Source of the DNA: an uncultured Desulfobacterales bacterium
Lineage (GTDB): Bacteria > Desulfobacterota > Desulfobacteria > Desulfobacterales > SpSt-501
NCBI GenBank assembly: GCA_938048455.1
Contig: CALIUY010000012.1
Location: 342,538 to 406,537 of the forward strand
Length of the DNA stretch: 64,000 nt
Reading direction: 5' to 3'
Shown here in pieces: positions 1 to 8,136 of the stretch (position 1 is its first letter; each line of letters starts with the position of its first letter). The position numbers and the translations under genes were made by a program. Under the pieces are notes generated by a model. It was not told where the DNA came from. It made no database searches and was given only the letters and a program-made list of their open reading frames with translations.

Positions 1-570
1 TCGTTGCAGCAGCGTCTGGGGATCACCATGGTCTACGTCACCCACGATCAGGTCGAGGCCATGACCATGGCCGACAACATCGTGCTGCTGAACGCCGGTC
101 ATGTCGAACAGTTCGCCCCACCCGACGAGCTTTACGCCCGCCCGTCCACTCTTTTTGCGGCCGGATTCATCGGCACCCCGCCGATGAATTTGCTGCCCTT
201 GGACGATCCGGAGGCGGCCCGCCATGCAAGCACGCTTCCGATCGAGGATTCTTTGAAAACGCCTCTCGACGGCCTCGTCTTGGGGGTACGCCCGGAGAAG
301 ATCACCCTTACGGATTCGGGGCTCCCGGCGGAAGTGCTCAGTCTGGAGTACCTCGGAGCCGACAGCCTCATCGCCTGCCGGGTGGGGAGTCAGGAATGGA
401 TCGTACGCCGCAGCGGCAAGATCAAGCTTTCCGCCGGGGCACGCATCCATCTTTCGTGGCCGCTCGTCGAAACCCACTGGTTCGATGCCGCCACCGGAAA
501 ACGCCGGGACATCAAACAGCCCGATTTCTCCGCAGCGCAGCAGACGATGCGCGCTGTCGGGTCGACATGA
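1..570 (+). CDS. Sugar-type ABC importer ATPase, C-terminal part (MalK/UgpC-like)
   Basis: The 5' end lies outside the window. The visible 189 residues hold the switch-histidine region (VYVTHDQVEAMTMAD) and then the C-terminal regulatory/TOBE part, where FIGTPPMNLL and LGVRPEKITL are typical of MalK/UgpC/MsmK ATPases of carbohydrate or glycerol-phosphate importers. Walker A, Q-loop and signature motifs must be upstream. The gene ends 22 bp before the binding-protein gene, and two permeases follow, so it is the energising subunit of that importer. The substrate cannot be read from this fragment. Confidence 0.9.
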   Translation, partial: SLQQRLGITMVYVTHDQVEAMTMADNIVLLNAGHVEQFAPPDELYARPSTLFAAGFIGTPPMNLLPLDDPEAARHASTLPIEDSLKTPLDGLVLGVRPEKITLTDSGLPAEVLSLEYLGADSLIACRVGSQEWIVRRSGKIKLSAGARIHLSWPLVETHWFDAATGKRRDIKQPDFSAAQQTMRAVGST

Positions 571-592
571 AACCAAAGCAAGGAGGATCATC

Positions 593-1879
593 ATGAAACA
601 GAAGTGGATGCGGGTGTTGGGCGGGCTGGTGTTGGCCGTCGTTTTGGGTGCGACCGCGGCCTCCGCCGCCGTCGAACTGAACATGTACTACCCCGTCGCC
701 GTGGGCGGACCGATCACCAAGATCATCGACGACATGATCGCCGAATTCGAAAAGACTCATCCGGCAATCAAGGTCAAGGCCGTCTATGCCGGCAATTACG
801 ACGACACGCGCGTCAAGGCGCTTGCCGCTCTCAAGGCCAATCAGCCGGTGCAGCTGAGCGTGCTTTTTTCGATCGACCTCTTCGAGCTCATGGATCAGGA
901 TGTCATCGTGCCCTTCGACGATCTGGCGACCTCGGCCGAGGACAAGCAGTGGCTGTCCTCGTTTTATCCCGCGCTGATGCAGAACTCCAAGGCCAAGGGC
1001 AAGATCTGGGGCATTCCCTTTCAGCGCTCGACCATCGTGATGTACCACAACAAGGAGGCCTTCAAGGAAGCCGGCCTCGACCCCAACAAGCCGCCGGCCA
1101 CCTGGAAGGAGATGGCCGAGATGGGCCAGAAACTGACCAAGAAAGACGCTTCCGGCAACGTCACGCGCTGGGGCGTGCTGATCCCTTCGACCGGCTACCC
1201 ATACTGGATGTTCCAGGCGTTTTGCATTCAGAACGGACGCGAGCTCATGAACCAGGACGGGAATCAGACCTACTTCGACCGGCCCGAAGTCGTCGAAGCC
1301 CTGCAATACTGGCGGGATCTCGCGGCGAAGTACAAGGTGATGCCCGAGGGGACCGTCGAATGGGGCACCCTGCGCCAGAAATTCTTGGAAGGCGCAACGG
1401 CGATCATGTGGCACACCACCGGCAACCTCACGGCCGTGCGCGAGGGCGCCAAGTTCGACTTCGGCGTGAGCATGCTGCCGGCCAACAAACGCCGCGGCTC
1501 GCCCACCGGCGGCGGAAACTTCTACATTTTCAAGAAAGCCTCCGCCGAGGAGCGCCAGGCGTCGCTCCAGTTCATTAAATTCATGACCTCGCCGGAGATG
1601 ACCGCGCGGTGGTCCATGGCCACCGGCTACGTGGCCACCAGCCCGGCCGCCTATAAAACGGCAACGCTGGAAAAGTACATCGCGGATTTTCCGGCCGCGG
1701 CCGTGGCCCGCGACCAGTTTGAGTATTCGGTGGCCGAACTCTCGGTGCACGAGAACGCCCGCGTGAAGAAATTCCTGGATGACGCCATCCAGAGCGTGCT
1801 CACCGGCGCCAAGTCGCCCCAAGACGCCTTGAGCGGCGCCCAGCAACAGGCCGAGCGCGTACTCAAGTCCTACCGCTGA
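593..1879 (+). CDS. Extracellular solute-binding protein, family 1 (UgpB/MalE-like)
   Basis: 428 residues. The start at 593 is preceded by AAGGAGGATCATC and gives a classic Sec signal peptide: MKQKWMR, a hydrophobic stretch, then ATAASA before AVELNMYY. The mature part has the family-1 pattern of ABC sugar-binding proteins (PFQRSTIVMYHNKEAF, PPATWKEMAEMGQKL, GTLRQKFLEGATAIMW, PTGGGNFYIFK). It should bind its ligand in the periplasm and deliver it to the two permeases encoded next. UgpB-like glycerol-3-phosphate/polyol or oligosaccharide binding is possible; the ligand is not decidable by eye. Confidence 0.9.
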   Translation: MKQKWMRVLGGLVLAVVLGATAASAAVELNMYYPVAVGGPITKIIDDMIAEFEKTHPAIKVKAVYAGNYDDTRVKALAALKANQPVQLSVLFSIDLFELMDQDVIVPFDDLATSAEDKQWLSSFYPALMQNSKAKGKIWGIPFQRSTIVMYHNKEAFKEAGLDPNKPPATWKEMAEMGQKLTKKDASGNVTRWGVLIPSTGYPYWMFQAFCIQNGRELMNQDGNQTYFDRPEVVEALQYWRDLAAKYKVMPEGTVEWGTLRQKFLEGATAIMWHTTGNLTAVREGAKFDFGVSMLPANKRRGSPTGGGNFYIFKKASAEERQASLQFIKFMTSPEMTARWSMATGYVATSPAAYKTATLEKYIADFPAAAVARDQFEYSVAELSVHENARVKKFLDDAIQSVLTGAKSPQDALSGAQQQAERVLKSYR

Positions 1880-1897
1880 GGAGATCCTTCGGCGTCG

Positions 1898-2806
1898 ATG
1901 GCCGCCGCACTTCGGAAAGCCATGAGCTTCAACTCCAAAACCGCTCGATGGGTGAATGCGTGGCTGCTGCTCTCGCCGGCGGCGGTGTTGATGGTCGCCT
2001 TCACGCATTTTCCCATCGTCGGCGGGTTTTTCGCGAGTTTTTTCTCCACCGCACGCCCGGGGCGGCCGAGCAGGTTCGTGGGGGTGGAGAACTACACCTC
2101 CATGCTGAACGATCCCGTATTCTGGCAGGTGCTGGGCAACAACTTTTTTTATGCCCTCGGCACCATTCCCCTGAGCGTTTCTCTGGCGCTGCTGATGGCG
2201 GTGTGGGTGAACGGCCGGTTTCGCGGCCGGGCCGTGGTCCGCGCCGCCTATTTCACCCCGACCATCCTGCCGATGATCGCCGTGGCCAACATCTGGCTCT
2301 TCTTCTACACCCCCCAGATCGGCCTGCTCGACAAGATCCGCAGCCTTTTCGGACTGGCCAGCCACAGCTGGCTGGGCGATCCCGGAACGGCGCTGGCTTG
2401 CCTGATGGTCCTGGCGGTCTGGAAGGATGCCGGGTTTTTCATGATCTTTTACCTCGCGGCGCTGCAGGCAATCCCCCCGGAGCTCGAAGAGGCCGCCGTC
2501 ATCGAGGGCGCCGGCCGCTGGTATTTCTTCCGGCGGATCACCGTGCCGCTGCTCATGCCGACGACGCTTTTCGTCGTGGTCAACGCCACCATCCACTCCT
2601 TCAAGCTGGTCGACCACATCTTCATTCTGACCAAGGGCGGACCGGACAACGCCTCCTCGTTGCTGCTCTACTACATTTACGAAGTCGCTTTCAGCTTCTG
2701 GGACACCGCCTACGCCTCGACGCTGACCGTCGTGCTCCTGGCGATTTTGGGCGCACTGGCCGTCGGGCAGTTCGCCTATCTCGAAAAAAGGGTGCATTAC
2801 CGATGA
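1898..2806 (+). CDS. ABC sugar-type permease, MalF/UgpA-like
   Basis: 302 residues with six predicted membrane segments, the first near residue 20 (WVNAWLLLSPAAVLMVAF). The EAA loop that docks on the ATPase reads EELEEAAVIEGAGRWYFFRRI near residue 195. The ATG at 1898 has GAGGAG rather far upstream; an ATG at 1922 (MSFNSK) just after CGGAAAG is an equally reasonable start. The stop codon overlaps the next permease's start (ATGA), which indicates translational coupling. Confidence 0.9.
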   Translation: MAAALRKAMSFNSKTARWVNAWLLLSPAAVLMVAFTHFPIVGGFFASFFSTARPGRPSRFVGVENYTSMLNDPVFWQVLGNNFFYALGTIPLSVSLALLMAVWVNGRFRGRAVVRAAYFTPTILPMIAVANIWLFFYTPQIGLLDKIRSLFGLASHSWLGDPGTALACLMVLAVWKDAGFFMIFYLAALQAIPPELEEAAVIEGAGRWYFFRRITVPLLMPTTLFVVVNATIHSFKLVDHIFILTKGGPDNASSLLLYYIYEVAFSFWDTAYASTLTVVLLAILGALAVGQFAYLEKRVHYR

Positions 2807-3621
2807 TCCGCGGGGTGGACGAGGGAGAGCGCCTGGAAATGCTGGCGGCCTGGCTGTTGGCCTTTCTGTGGGCCGCGCCGCTGCTCTATGCCGCTTGGGC
2901 GGCCTTCCACCCCATGGATTTCGTGAGCCGCTTCGATCTGAGGGCGCCCCTCACCCTGGACAACTTCCGCTCGGCGTGGAAAGTGGCGCCCTTCGCGCGC
3001 TATTTCCTGAACACCTTCCTTTTGGTCTGCATGACGCTCGCCGGGCAGCTGATCGTTTGCACCCTGGCGGCGTATTGCTTCGCCCGTTTCGAATTCCCCG
3101 GAAAGAACGTCGCCTTCCTCCTCGTGCTGGTCCAGATCATGATCATGCCCGATGTGCTGATCGTGCAGAACTACCTCACCACGAGCCGCCTCGGGCTGGT
3201 GGACACGATCCTCGGCATCGGCCTGCCCTACATGGGCTCGGCCTTCGGCATCTTCCTGCTGCGCCAGGCGTTCAAACAGGTGCCCCAAGAGCTCGAGGAC
3301 GCGGCGCGCGTCGAAGGGGCCGGCTGGCTCTCCATCCTGCTGAAGGTCTACGTGCCGCTGACCCGACCGACCTATCTCGCCTATGGGCTGGTCTCGGTGA
3401 GCTACCACTGGAACAACTTCCTGTGGCCGGTGGTCATCACCAACTCCACCACCACCCGGCCCCTTACCGTCGGGCTTTCCATTTTCGGCGCCCCCGAGTC
3501 CGGGGTCAACTTTTCGGTCATCTCGGCCGGCACCCTGCTCGCCGTCTCCCCCCTTTTGATCGCTTTTTTGCTCTTCCAGCGCCAGTTCGTGCAGAGCTTC
3601 ATGCGCTCGGGCATCAAGTGA
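2803..3621 (+). CDS. ABC sugar-type permease, MalG/UgpE-like
   Basis: 272 residues starting at the ATG inside the ATGA overlap with the preceding permease. There are six membrane segments. The EAA motif reads QELEDAARVEGAGWLSILLKV near residue 165, and the C-terminus is the usual short cytoplasmic tail (RQFVQSFMRSGIK). It is the second membrane subunit of the importer formed with the preceding ATPase, binding protein and permease. Confidence 0.9.
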   Translation: MIRGVDEGERLEMLAAWLLAFLWAAPLLYAAWAAFHPMDFVSRFDLRAPLTLDNFRSAWKVAPFARYFLNTFLLVCMTLAGQLIVCTLAAYCFARFEFPGKNVAFLLVLVQIMIMPDVLIVQNYLTTSRLGLVDTILGIGLPYMGSAFGIFLLRQAFKQVPQELEDAARVEGAGWLSILLKVYVPLTRPTYLAYGLVSVSYHWNNFLWPVVITNSTTTRPLTVGLSIFGAPESGVNFSVISAGTLLAVSPLLIAFLLFQRQFVQSFMRSGIK

Positions 3622-3929
3622 GGCAAGGATCGCCTCCTTCTCAAAGGTTCAGGGCGCGCGCCTGAAGCCTCCGTTACCGACGAATGCCGCAAGGCTCATC
3701 TCGCAGCCTTCTCGCGGGCGGCAGGCGGCGACTTCGGGGTCTCATCCTCCGTGCCACCCCGTCCGGAGGGAAAAAGAGGAGCGTATCGGCGGCGGCTCTT
3801 CCAATTCCCCGGAACCTGGGATATCTACCCCCCCGGCATTCAGCGAGCGACGAGACCGAAGGGCTTTTCCTTCCGTCGGATCGCGCATGGTTTTGAAATC
3901 GTCCTCGACCGGTTGGGAAAGAGGTGATC
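3622..3929. other. 308-bp intergenic region with one GC-rich hairpin
   Basis: No convincing gene. Just after the transporter operon, TTCAGG (3648-3653) and CCTGAA (3661-3666) form a hairpin around GCGCGCG. The outer bases AGG/CCT extend the stem with one bulge. There is no T-run, so it is at best a weak or Rho-assisted 3' end. The sequence just before 3930 (GGGAAAGAGG) is the ribosome-binding site of the next gene. Confidence 0.4.
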
Positions 3930-5105
3930 ATGACCGAAAAACGCTCCTTCGATGTCGTCATCACCGGCGGGGGAATCATGGGAAGTTCCACCGCCTATCA
4001 TCTCGTCAAGATGGCCCCCGGCCTGAAGGTGGTCGTGGTCGAGCGCGACCCGACCTATGCCCGGGCCTCCACGACCCTCTCCATGAGCAACGTGCGCATT
4101 CAGTTCAGCCTCAAGGAGAACATCCAGATCTCGCAGGTCGCCTTTGAGGTGCTCGAGCGCTTCGAGGACGAGATGGCAGTAGGGGACCGCCGGCCGCGGA
4201 TCTTTTTCCGCCGCGAGGGAAACCTCTTTCTGCATGCGGAGGGCGGGCTCGAGGCCGCAAGGCGCGCCTTCGAGCTCCAGCGCCGTTTAGGCTGCCGTGT
4301 GGAGTGGTGGTCTCCGCAAGAAGTGCGGGCGCGCTATCCGCTCTACGAAACGGAGGGCTACGCGGCCGCCACCTTCGGGCCCGACGACGGGCACTTCGAC
4401 GCCTACGCCGTCCTGATGGCTTACCGGGGAAAGGCGAAATCGCTCGGAGCGGAGTTCGTGACCGGCGAGGCCGTGCGGATCCAAACCCGCAAAGGCCGGG
4501 TGGAGGCCGTCGCGCTCGAATCGGGAGAAGTGCTGCCGACAAGCTGTGTGGTCAACTGCGGCGGCGCTTGGGCCGCCGATCTGGCCGCGACCGCAGGTGT
4601 CAAGCTTCCCGTGATTCCCGTAAAGCGCCAGGTCTTCGCGCTCGACACCGCCGTGAAGCCCGAGGGGCCGCTGCCGCTGACGGTGCTCCCCTCGGGGCTC
4701 TATTTCCGCAGCGAGACGGGCGGGCTGATTCTTCTCGGAAAGTCCCTGGCCGAGGATCCCGTCGGCTTCGATTTCCGCTGGGAGGAGAAACGGTTCACCG
4801 AGATCCTCTGGCCCGAGCTCGTCGAGTTCGTGCCCGCCTGGGATCGGTTGAAGATCGTCCGCGGCTGGGCCGGCCTCTACGATGTGAACACGCTCGATGG
4901 GAACGCCATTCTCGGGGAGTGGCCCGAGCTGAAAGGGCTTTACCTCGCCACGGGCTTCTCCGGCCACGGGCTGCAGCAGGGCCCGGCCGTGGGGCGCTAC
5001 CTCGCCGAACGCATCACGGGCGCGCCGCTGTCGCTTGATCTCTCCCTTTTCGGGCCCCAGCGGATCCTCGAGAACCGGCCGCTCAGCGAAGGCGGGATCG
5101 TGTGA
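3930..5105 (+). CDS. FAD-dependent oxidoreductase of the DAO family (sarcosine/glycine oxidase-like)
   Basis: 391 residues. The N-terminal dinucleotide-binding motif is DVVITGGGIMGSSTAYHL, and the C-terminal FAD-contact motif GFSGHGLQQGPAVGRYL is typical of the DAO superfamily (sarcosine oxidase, glycine oxidase, FOXRED1-like proteins). These oxidise a C-N bond of an amino acid or N-methyl amine in the cytoplasm. The start at 3930 follows GGGAAAGAGG; a GTG two codons upstream is less likely. It follows an ABC importer in the same direction after 308 bp, so import and oxidation of the same substrate is possible but unproven. Confidence 0.8.
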   Translation: MTEKRSFDVVITGGGIMGSSTAYHLVKMAPGLKVVVVERDPTYARASTTLSMSNVRIQFSLKENIQISQVAFEVLERFEDEMAVGDRRPRIFFRREGNLFLHAEGGLEAARRAFELQRRLGCRVEWWSPQEVRARYPLYETEGYAAATFGPDDGHFDAYAVLMAYRGKAKSLGAEFVTGEAVRIQTRKGRVEAVALESGEVLPTSCVVNCGGAWAADLAATAGVKLPVIPVKRQVFALDTAVKPEGPLPLTVLPSGLYFRSETGGLILLGKSLAEDPVGFDFRWEEKRFTEILWPELVEFVPAWDRLKIVRGWAGLYDVNTLDGNAILGEWPELKGLYLATGFSGHGLQQGPAVGRYLAERITGAPLSLDLSLFGPQRILENRPLSEGGIV

Positions 5106-5123
5106 GGGCCGAACGTCCGGCCA

Positions 5124-5660
5124 TCAGCGATTCTGCACCGTTCGGAGGAGCCTTGTCGTGTCGTAGTGCTGGCGCTCCAACCGTGTCAGGATCGCACGGT
5201 AGGTGGCCTCCTCCATAAACGGCTCACGGCTCAGGATCCAAAGATAGCCGCGGCTCGGGTGTCCTACGACGGCGAAGCGGTAGTCGGGGTCGAGGTCGAT
5301 GACCCAGTAATCCGCGGCGAACGGCCAGAAAAAGCGGACCTTGAGTTTGCCCGGCTCCGCCGGGTCGGGCACCCAGGCGATCCCTCGAGCCGAATCGATC
5401 TTTCCTTCCGGGGCCCGACGGCAGCGGTTTTCGACGGCGAGTTTTCCGTCTTCCCGCGGCGTGTAGGTCGCCTGGGAGGCCGTACAGCCCTTCTGGAACC
5501 AGGTCGGAAAGGCGGCGATCTCGTACCAGGTGCCGCTGTAGCGCGCGAGATCCAGCCGCTCCACGGTCGCAAGCGGCGGCGCCGGGCCGGGACCGGAAGG
5601 CGCGGCGCAAGCGGCCGCAAGCCAGCAGAAACATAGCCATAGCCATAAGGGGACGTCCAT
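5124..5660 (-). CDS. blc: Lipocalin family lipoprotein (Blc-like)
   Basis: 178 residues if started at the ATG at 5660. The hydrophobic N-terminus WLWLCFCWLAAAC ends in a lipobox-like cysteine, so an outer-membrane lipoprotein is likely. The lipocalin core is clear: YSGTWYEIAAFPTWFQKGC, DYWVIDLDPDYRFAVVGHPS and GYLWILSREP match bacterial Blc proteins that bind lysophospholipids or fatty acids. The chosen ATG lies inside a mobile repeat (ATAATGGACGTCCCC) and has no ribosome-binding site. An in-frame ATG at 5684 (MASYTNII...) is an alternative, so the true start is uncertain. Confidence 0.85.
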   Translation of the reverse strand: MDVPLWLWLCFCWLAAACAAPSGPGPAPPLATVERLDLARYSGTWYEIAAFPTWFQKGCTASQATYTPREDGKLAVENRCRRAPEGKIDSARGIAWVPDPAEPGKLKVRFFWPFAADYWVIDLDPDYRFAVVGHPSRGYLWILSREPFMEEATYRAILTRLERQHYDTTRLLRTVQNR

Positions 5661-5983
5661 TATTATATTGGTATAGGAGGCCATGGGCTGGTTCGTCCGG
5701 CTGGCATGGGGAGTGGCAAACGGTTTTTCTTCTCCGATCCGCTGGGCAGATCGCTCATGCCTGAGGTTTGAATTCATAATCCGGACTTTCCTGATTTATG
5801 ATTTAAATGAAATGGAAGAACGACGAGACTTCACTGCAATTGTTGTCCCACCTGGAGCCCCGGTCAACTTCCGGGATCATCCCTGTAGCGGGAAGGCCGA
5901 TCTTCGGGAGGAGCAGGATCATAACAACGTGGCGCTTTTTTGAGTGGAAAGAAAAAGAAACCAATAGAATAATGGACGTCCCC
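5649..5983. mobile_element. 335-bp inverted-repeat element of the GGACGTCC family
   Basis: The left end (5649-5674, GGGGACGTCCATTATTATAT then TGGTAT) and the right end (5958-5983, ending ATAATGGACGTCCCC) are inverted copies with few mismatches. About 280 bp lie between them, with no convincing gene. The core GGACGTCC is itself a palindrome. The same ends recur at 15028/15171, and a variant at 13163 and 17042. No direct target duplication or transposase is visible, so it looks non-autonomous. Both outward-facing ATG codons in the repeat are used as candidate starts by the flanking genes. Confidence 0.65.
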
Positions 5984-6667
5984 TTCTGGATGCGAGAGCG
6001 CCGGGTGGACCTGTGGGGGGTGGCCGACCTTGCGGGGATCGAAACCCCGCGCGATGAGCGCGGGACGGGGTTTCCGCGGGCGGTTTCCTTGGCGCTGCCG
6101 CTCGATCCGCTAATCATGGCGGGCGTGGCGGGCGGTCCGACCCCCGCCTATGCCGAGGAATACAGGCGCCTCAACCGGCGGATCAACGAGATTTCCGTTG
6201 CGCTCGCCGCGGCGATCCGCTCCCAAGGTTTCCGGGCGCTGGCGCTTGCCGCCTCGGAGCGCACCGACGCCGTCCATCTTCGCGGGGACTTCCCGCACAA
6301 GACGGCCGCCACGCGGGCGGGCCTGGGCTGGATCGGGCGCCACGGTCAGCTCATCACCCGCCCCTTCGGCCCCTGGGTGCGCCTGGGAACGGTGTTCACC
6401 GACCTGGGTCTTCGATCGGGAAAGCCGTTCACCCGAAGTTTCTGCGGCGCATGCCGCGTCTGCGTCGAGGCTTGCCCGGCCGGAGCGCTCAAGGGTGTCG
6501 CCTGGAAGCCTGGCCTGCCACGCGAGGCAATTCTCGATGCCGCGGCCTGCGACCGCTTCAAAAAGGAGCGCTATGCGCTTCTGAACCAGGGCCGCAATTG
6601 CGGCATCTGCGCCGCCGTGTGCCCTTACGGAAAACGGGTTCTTCGCCGCATTCAGGGCCGCTCGTAG
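5972..6667 (+). CDS. 4Fe-4S double-cluster protein (QueG C-terminal-like)
   Basis: 231 residues if begun at the ATG in the repeat (MDVPFWM). Two ferredoxin-type cysteine sets are visible near residues 154-165 and 208-217: FCGACRVCVEACPAGALKG and NCGICAAVCPYGKR. These resemble the iron-sulfur half of epoxyqueuosine reductase QueG, but the protein is well short of QueG (about 350 residues), so queuosine function should not be assumed. The reading frame is open upstream to 5807 through the element. No good ribosome-binding site precedes 5972, so the start may have been altered by the insertion. Confidence 0.75.
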   Translation: MDVPFWMRERRVDLWGVADLAGIETPRDERGTGFPRAVSLALPLDPLIMAGVAGGPTPAYAEEYRRLNRRINEISVALAAAIRSQGFRALALAASERTDAVHLRGDFPHKTAATRAGLGWIGRHGQLITRPFGPWVRLGTVFTDLGLRSGKPFTRSFCGACRVCVEACPAGALKGVAWKPGLPREAILDAAACDRFKKERYALLNQGRNCGICAAVCPYGKRVLRRIQGRS

Positions 6668-6729
6668 GCGGCGCGGCTGGCATCCGACTCCGCTCGAAGA
6701 ACGGCATGCGCGATTCTGCGGTCATCCGT

Positions 6730-8136
6730 CTATTCCGCTCCGCCGAGCGCGGCATAGAGGCGGACGCGGCTTGCCAGCTCCGTCTGACGCAGCACGACCA
6801 GGGCTTGCTCTGCAGCGAAGAGCGTACGTTCGGCGTCGAGCACGCCGAGATAGCTGTCGATGCCCTGCTCGTAGCGCTGCCGGGCGAGGCGATAGGTTTC
6901 GGCCGCCGCCGCGGTGAGCGCCTGCTGGGCGGCGATCTGCTCGAAAATCGTCCGGCGCAGGGCAAGGGTGTCGGCCACTTCGCGAAACGCGGTCTGGATC
7001 GCCTTCTCGTACTGCGCGAGGACGAGTTCCCTCTCGGTCTGGCTCACCCGCAGGGCGGCCCACAGACGCGAGTCGAAGAGGGGAAGTGCCGCCTGCGGCC
7101 GGAACAGCCAAGTTCCCGATCCCGAGGCGAACAGCCGCGAAAGCTCGTCGCTTGCCGTACCCAGCAGCGTGGTGAGCGAAATCCGCGGGAAAAGCGCCGC
7201 CCGCGCGGCCCCGATCGAGGCGTAGGCTCCCTTCAAGCGGTGCTCCGCCGCGGCCACGTCGGGTCGTCGCAGGAGGACCTCGGAGGGGATCCCGGGGGCG
7301 ACATCCCGCGGCGGGGTGAGATCCGCAAGACGCCCCGGAATCCACTCCCAGGGCACCGGAGTCCCGGCGAGGAGGTCCAGGGCGTTTTTCCCTTGGGAGA
7401 CGAGCTGAGTCAGGCGCGCCGCTTCGACGCGCGCCGTTTCGACGGGGATTTCCGCGCGTTTGCGATCGATCGCCGAGGCAAGCCCCACCTCCCATCTGCG
7501 GTTGACCAGCGCGTAGGCGGCCTGCTGGGTGGAAAGCGTCGCCTCGGCGAGCGCCAAGCGCTCGCGGTCGGAAACCAGCCCCAGGAAAACCTGCGCCGTC
7601 TCGGCGACGAGCGCAAGCTCGATCCCCCGTCGGACTTCGGCGGTCGCCAGAAACTCCGCGAGCGCCTGCTCCGAGAGGCTGCGGATGCGGCCGAAGAGAT
7701 CGATCTCCCAGGAGGCGATGCCCAGGTCGACGCCGTATTGGGTTACGGTGCGCGGTTGGCGCGGCTGGATCAAATCCTCGGAGCGGCGCTGCCGGACGGC
7801 CTCCGCCTGGGCTTCCAACGCGGGGTAGAGCTCGCCGCGCCGGATGCCGTAGAGCCCCTGCGCCCGCTCGACGTTCAGCGCGGCAAGCCTCAGGTCGCGG
7901 TTGTTTTCCAGCGCCGTTTGGATCACCCGTTGCAGGCGGGGATCCGGAAACATTTCCCGCCAGGACAGATCCCGCGCTTCCGGAACTCCGGCGGCGGAGG
8001 GGCCGGAATCCTGCACCGCCTCCGGCCAGGCCGCAGGGACGGGAGCCGCCGGTCTGCGGTATTCGGGGGCAAACGAGCAGCCGGAAAGCAAAGCCAGAAC
8101 GGCCGCCGCCCTCCAAACCGGTTTCATTTTACTCAT
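6730..8136 (-). CDS. RND efflux outer-membrane factor, NodT/OprM family lipoprotein
   Basis: 468 residues. The start at 8136 sits 8 bp behind GAGGGA and overlaps the pump gene's end. The lipoprotein signal is MKPVWRAAAVLALLSGCSFAP, with Cys in LLSGC. Two repeated OEP domains form the trimeric outer-membrane channel; visible signatures include ALENNRDLRLAALNVERAQG, VDLGIASWEIDLFGRIRSL and RQRYEQGIDSYLGVLDAER. It is the last gene of a tetR-MFP-RND-OMF operon and completes the tripartite drug or toxin exporter. Confidence 0.92.
   Translation of the reverse strand: MSKMKPVWRAAAVLALLSGCSFAPEYRRPAAPVPAAWPEAVQDSGPSAAGVPEARDLSWREMFPDPRLQRVIQTALENNRDLRLAALNVERAQGLYGIRRGELYPALEAQAEAVRQRRSEDLIQPRQPRTVTQYGVDLGIASWEIDLFGRIRSLSEQALAEFLATAEVRRGIELALVAETAQVFLGLVSDRERLALAEATLSTQQAAYALVNRRWEVGLASAIDRKRAEIPVETARVEAARLTQLVSQGKNALDLLAGTPVPWEWIPGRLADLTPPRDVAPGIPSEVLLRRPDVAAAEHRLKGAYASIGAARAALFPRISLTTLLGTASDELSRLFASGSGTWLFRPQAALPLFDSRLWAALRVSQTERELVLAQYEKAIQTAFREVADTLALRRTIFEQIAAQQALTAAAAETYRLARQRYEQGIDSYLGVLDAERTLFAAEQALVVLRQTELASRVRLYAALGGAE

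Noticed and set aside
512-2797. 761-codon minus-strand open frame opposite the ABC importer
   Set aside because: Antisense shadow of the binding protein and permease genes; no recognisable domain.
5972-6667. Epoxyqueuosine reductase QueG
   Set aside because: Only the iron-sulfur half is similar; the cobalamin-binding N-terminal region and normal length are absent, so only a 4Fe-4S label is given.
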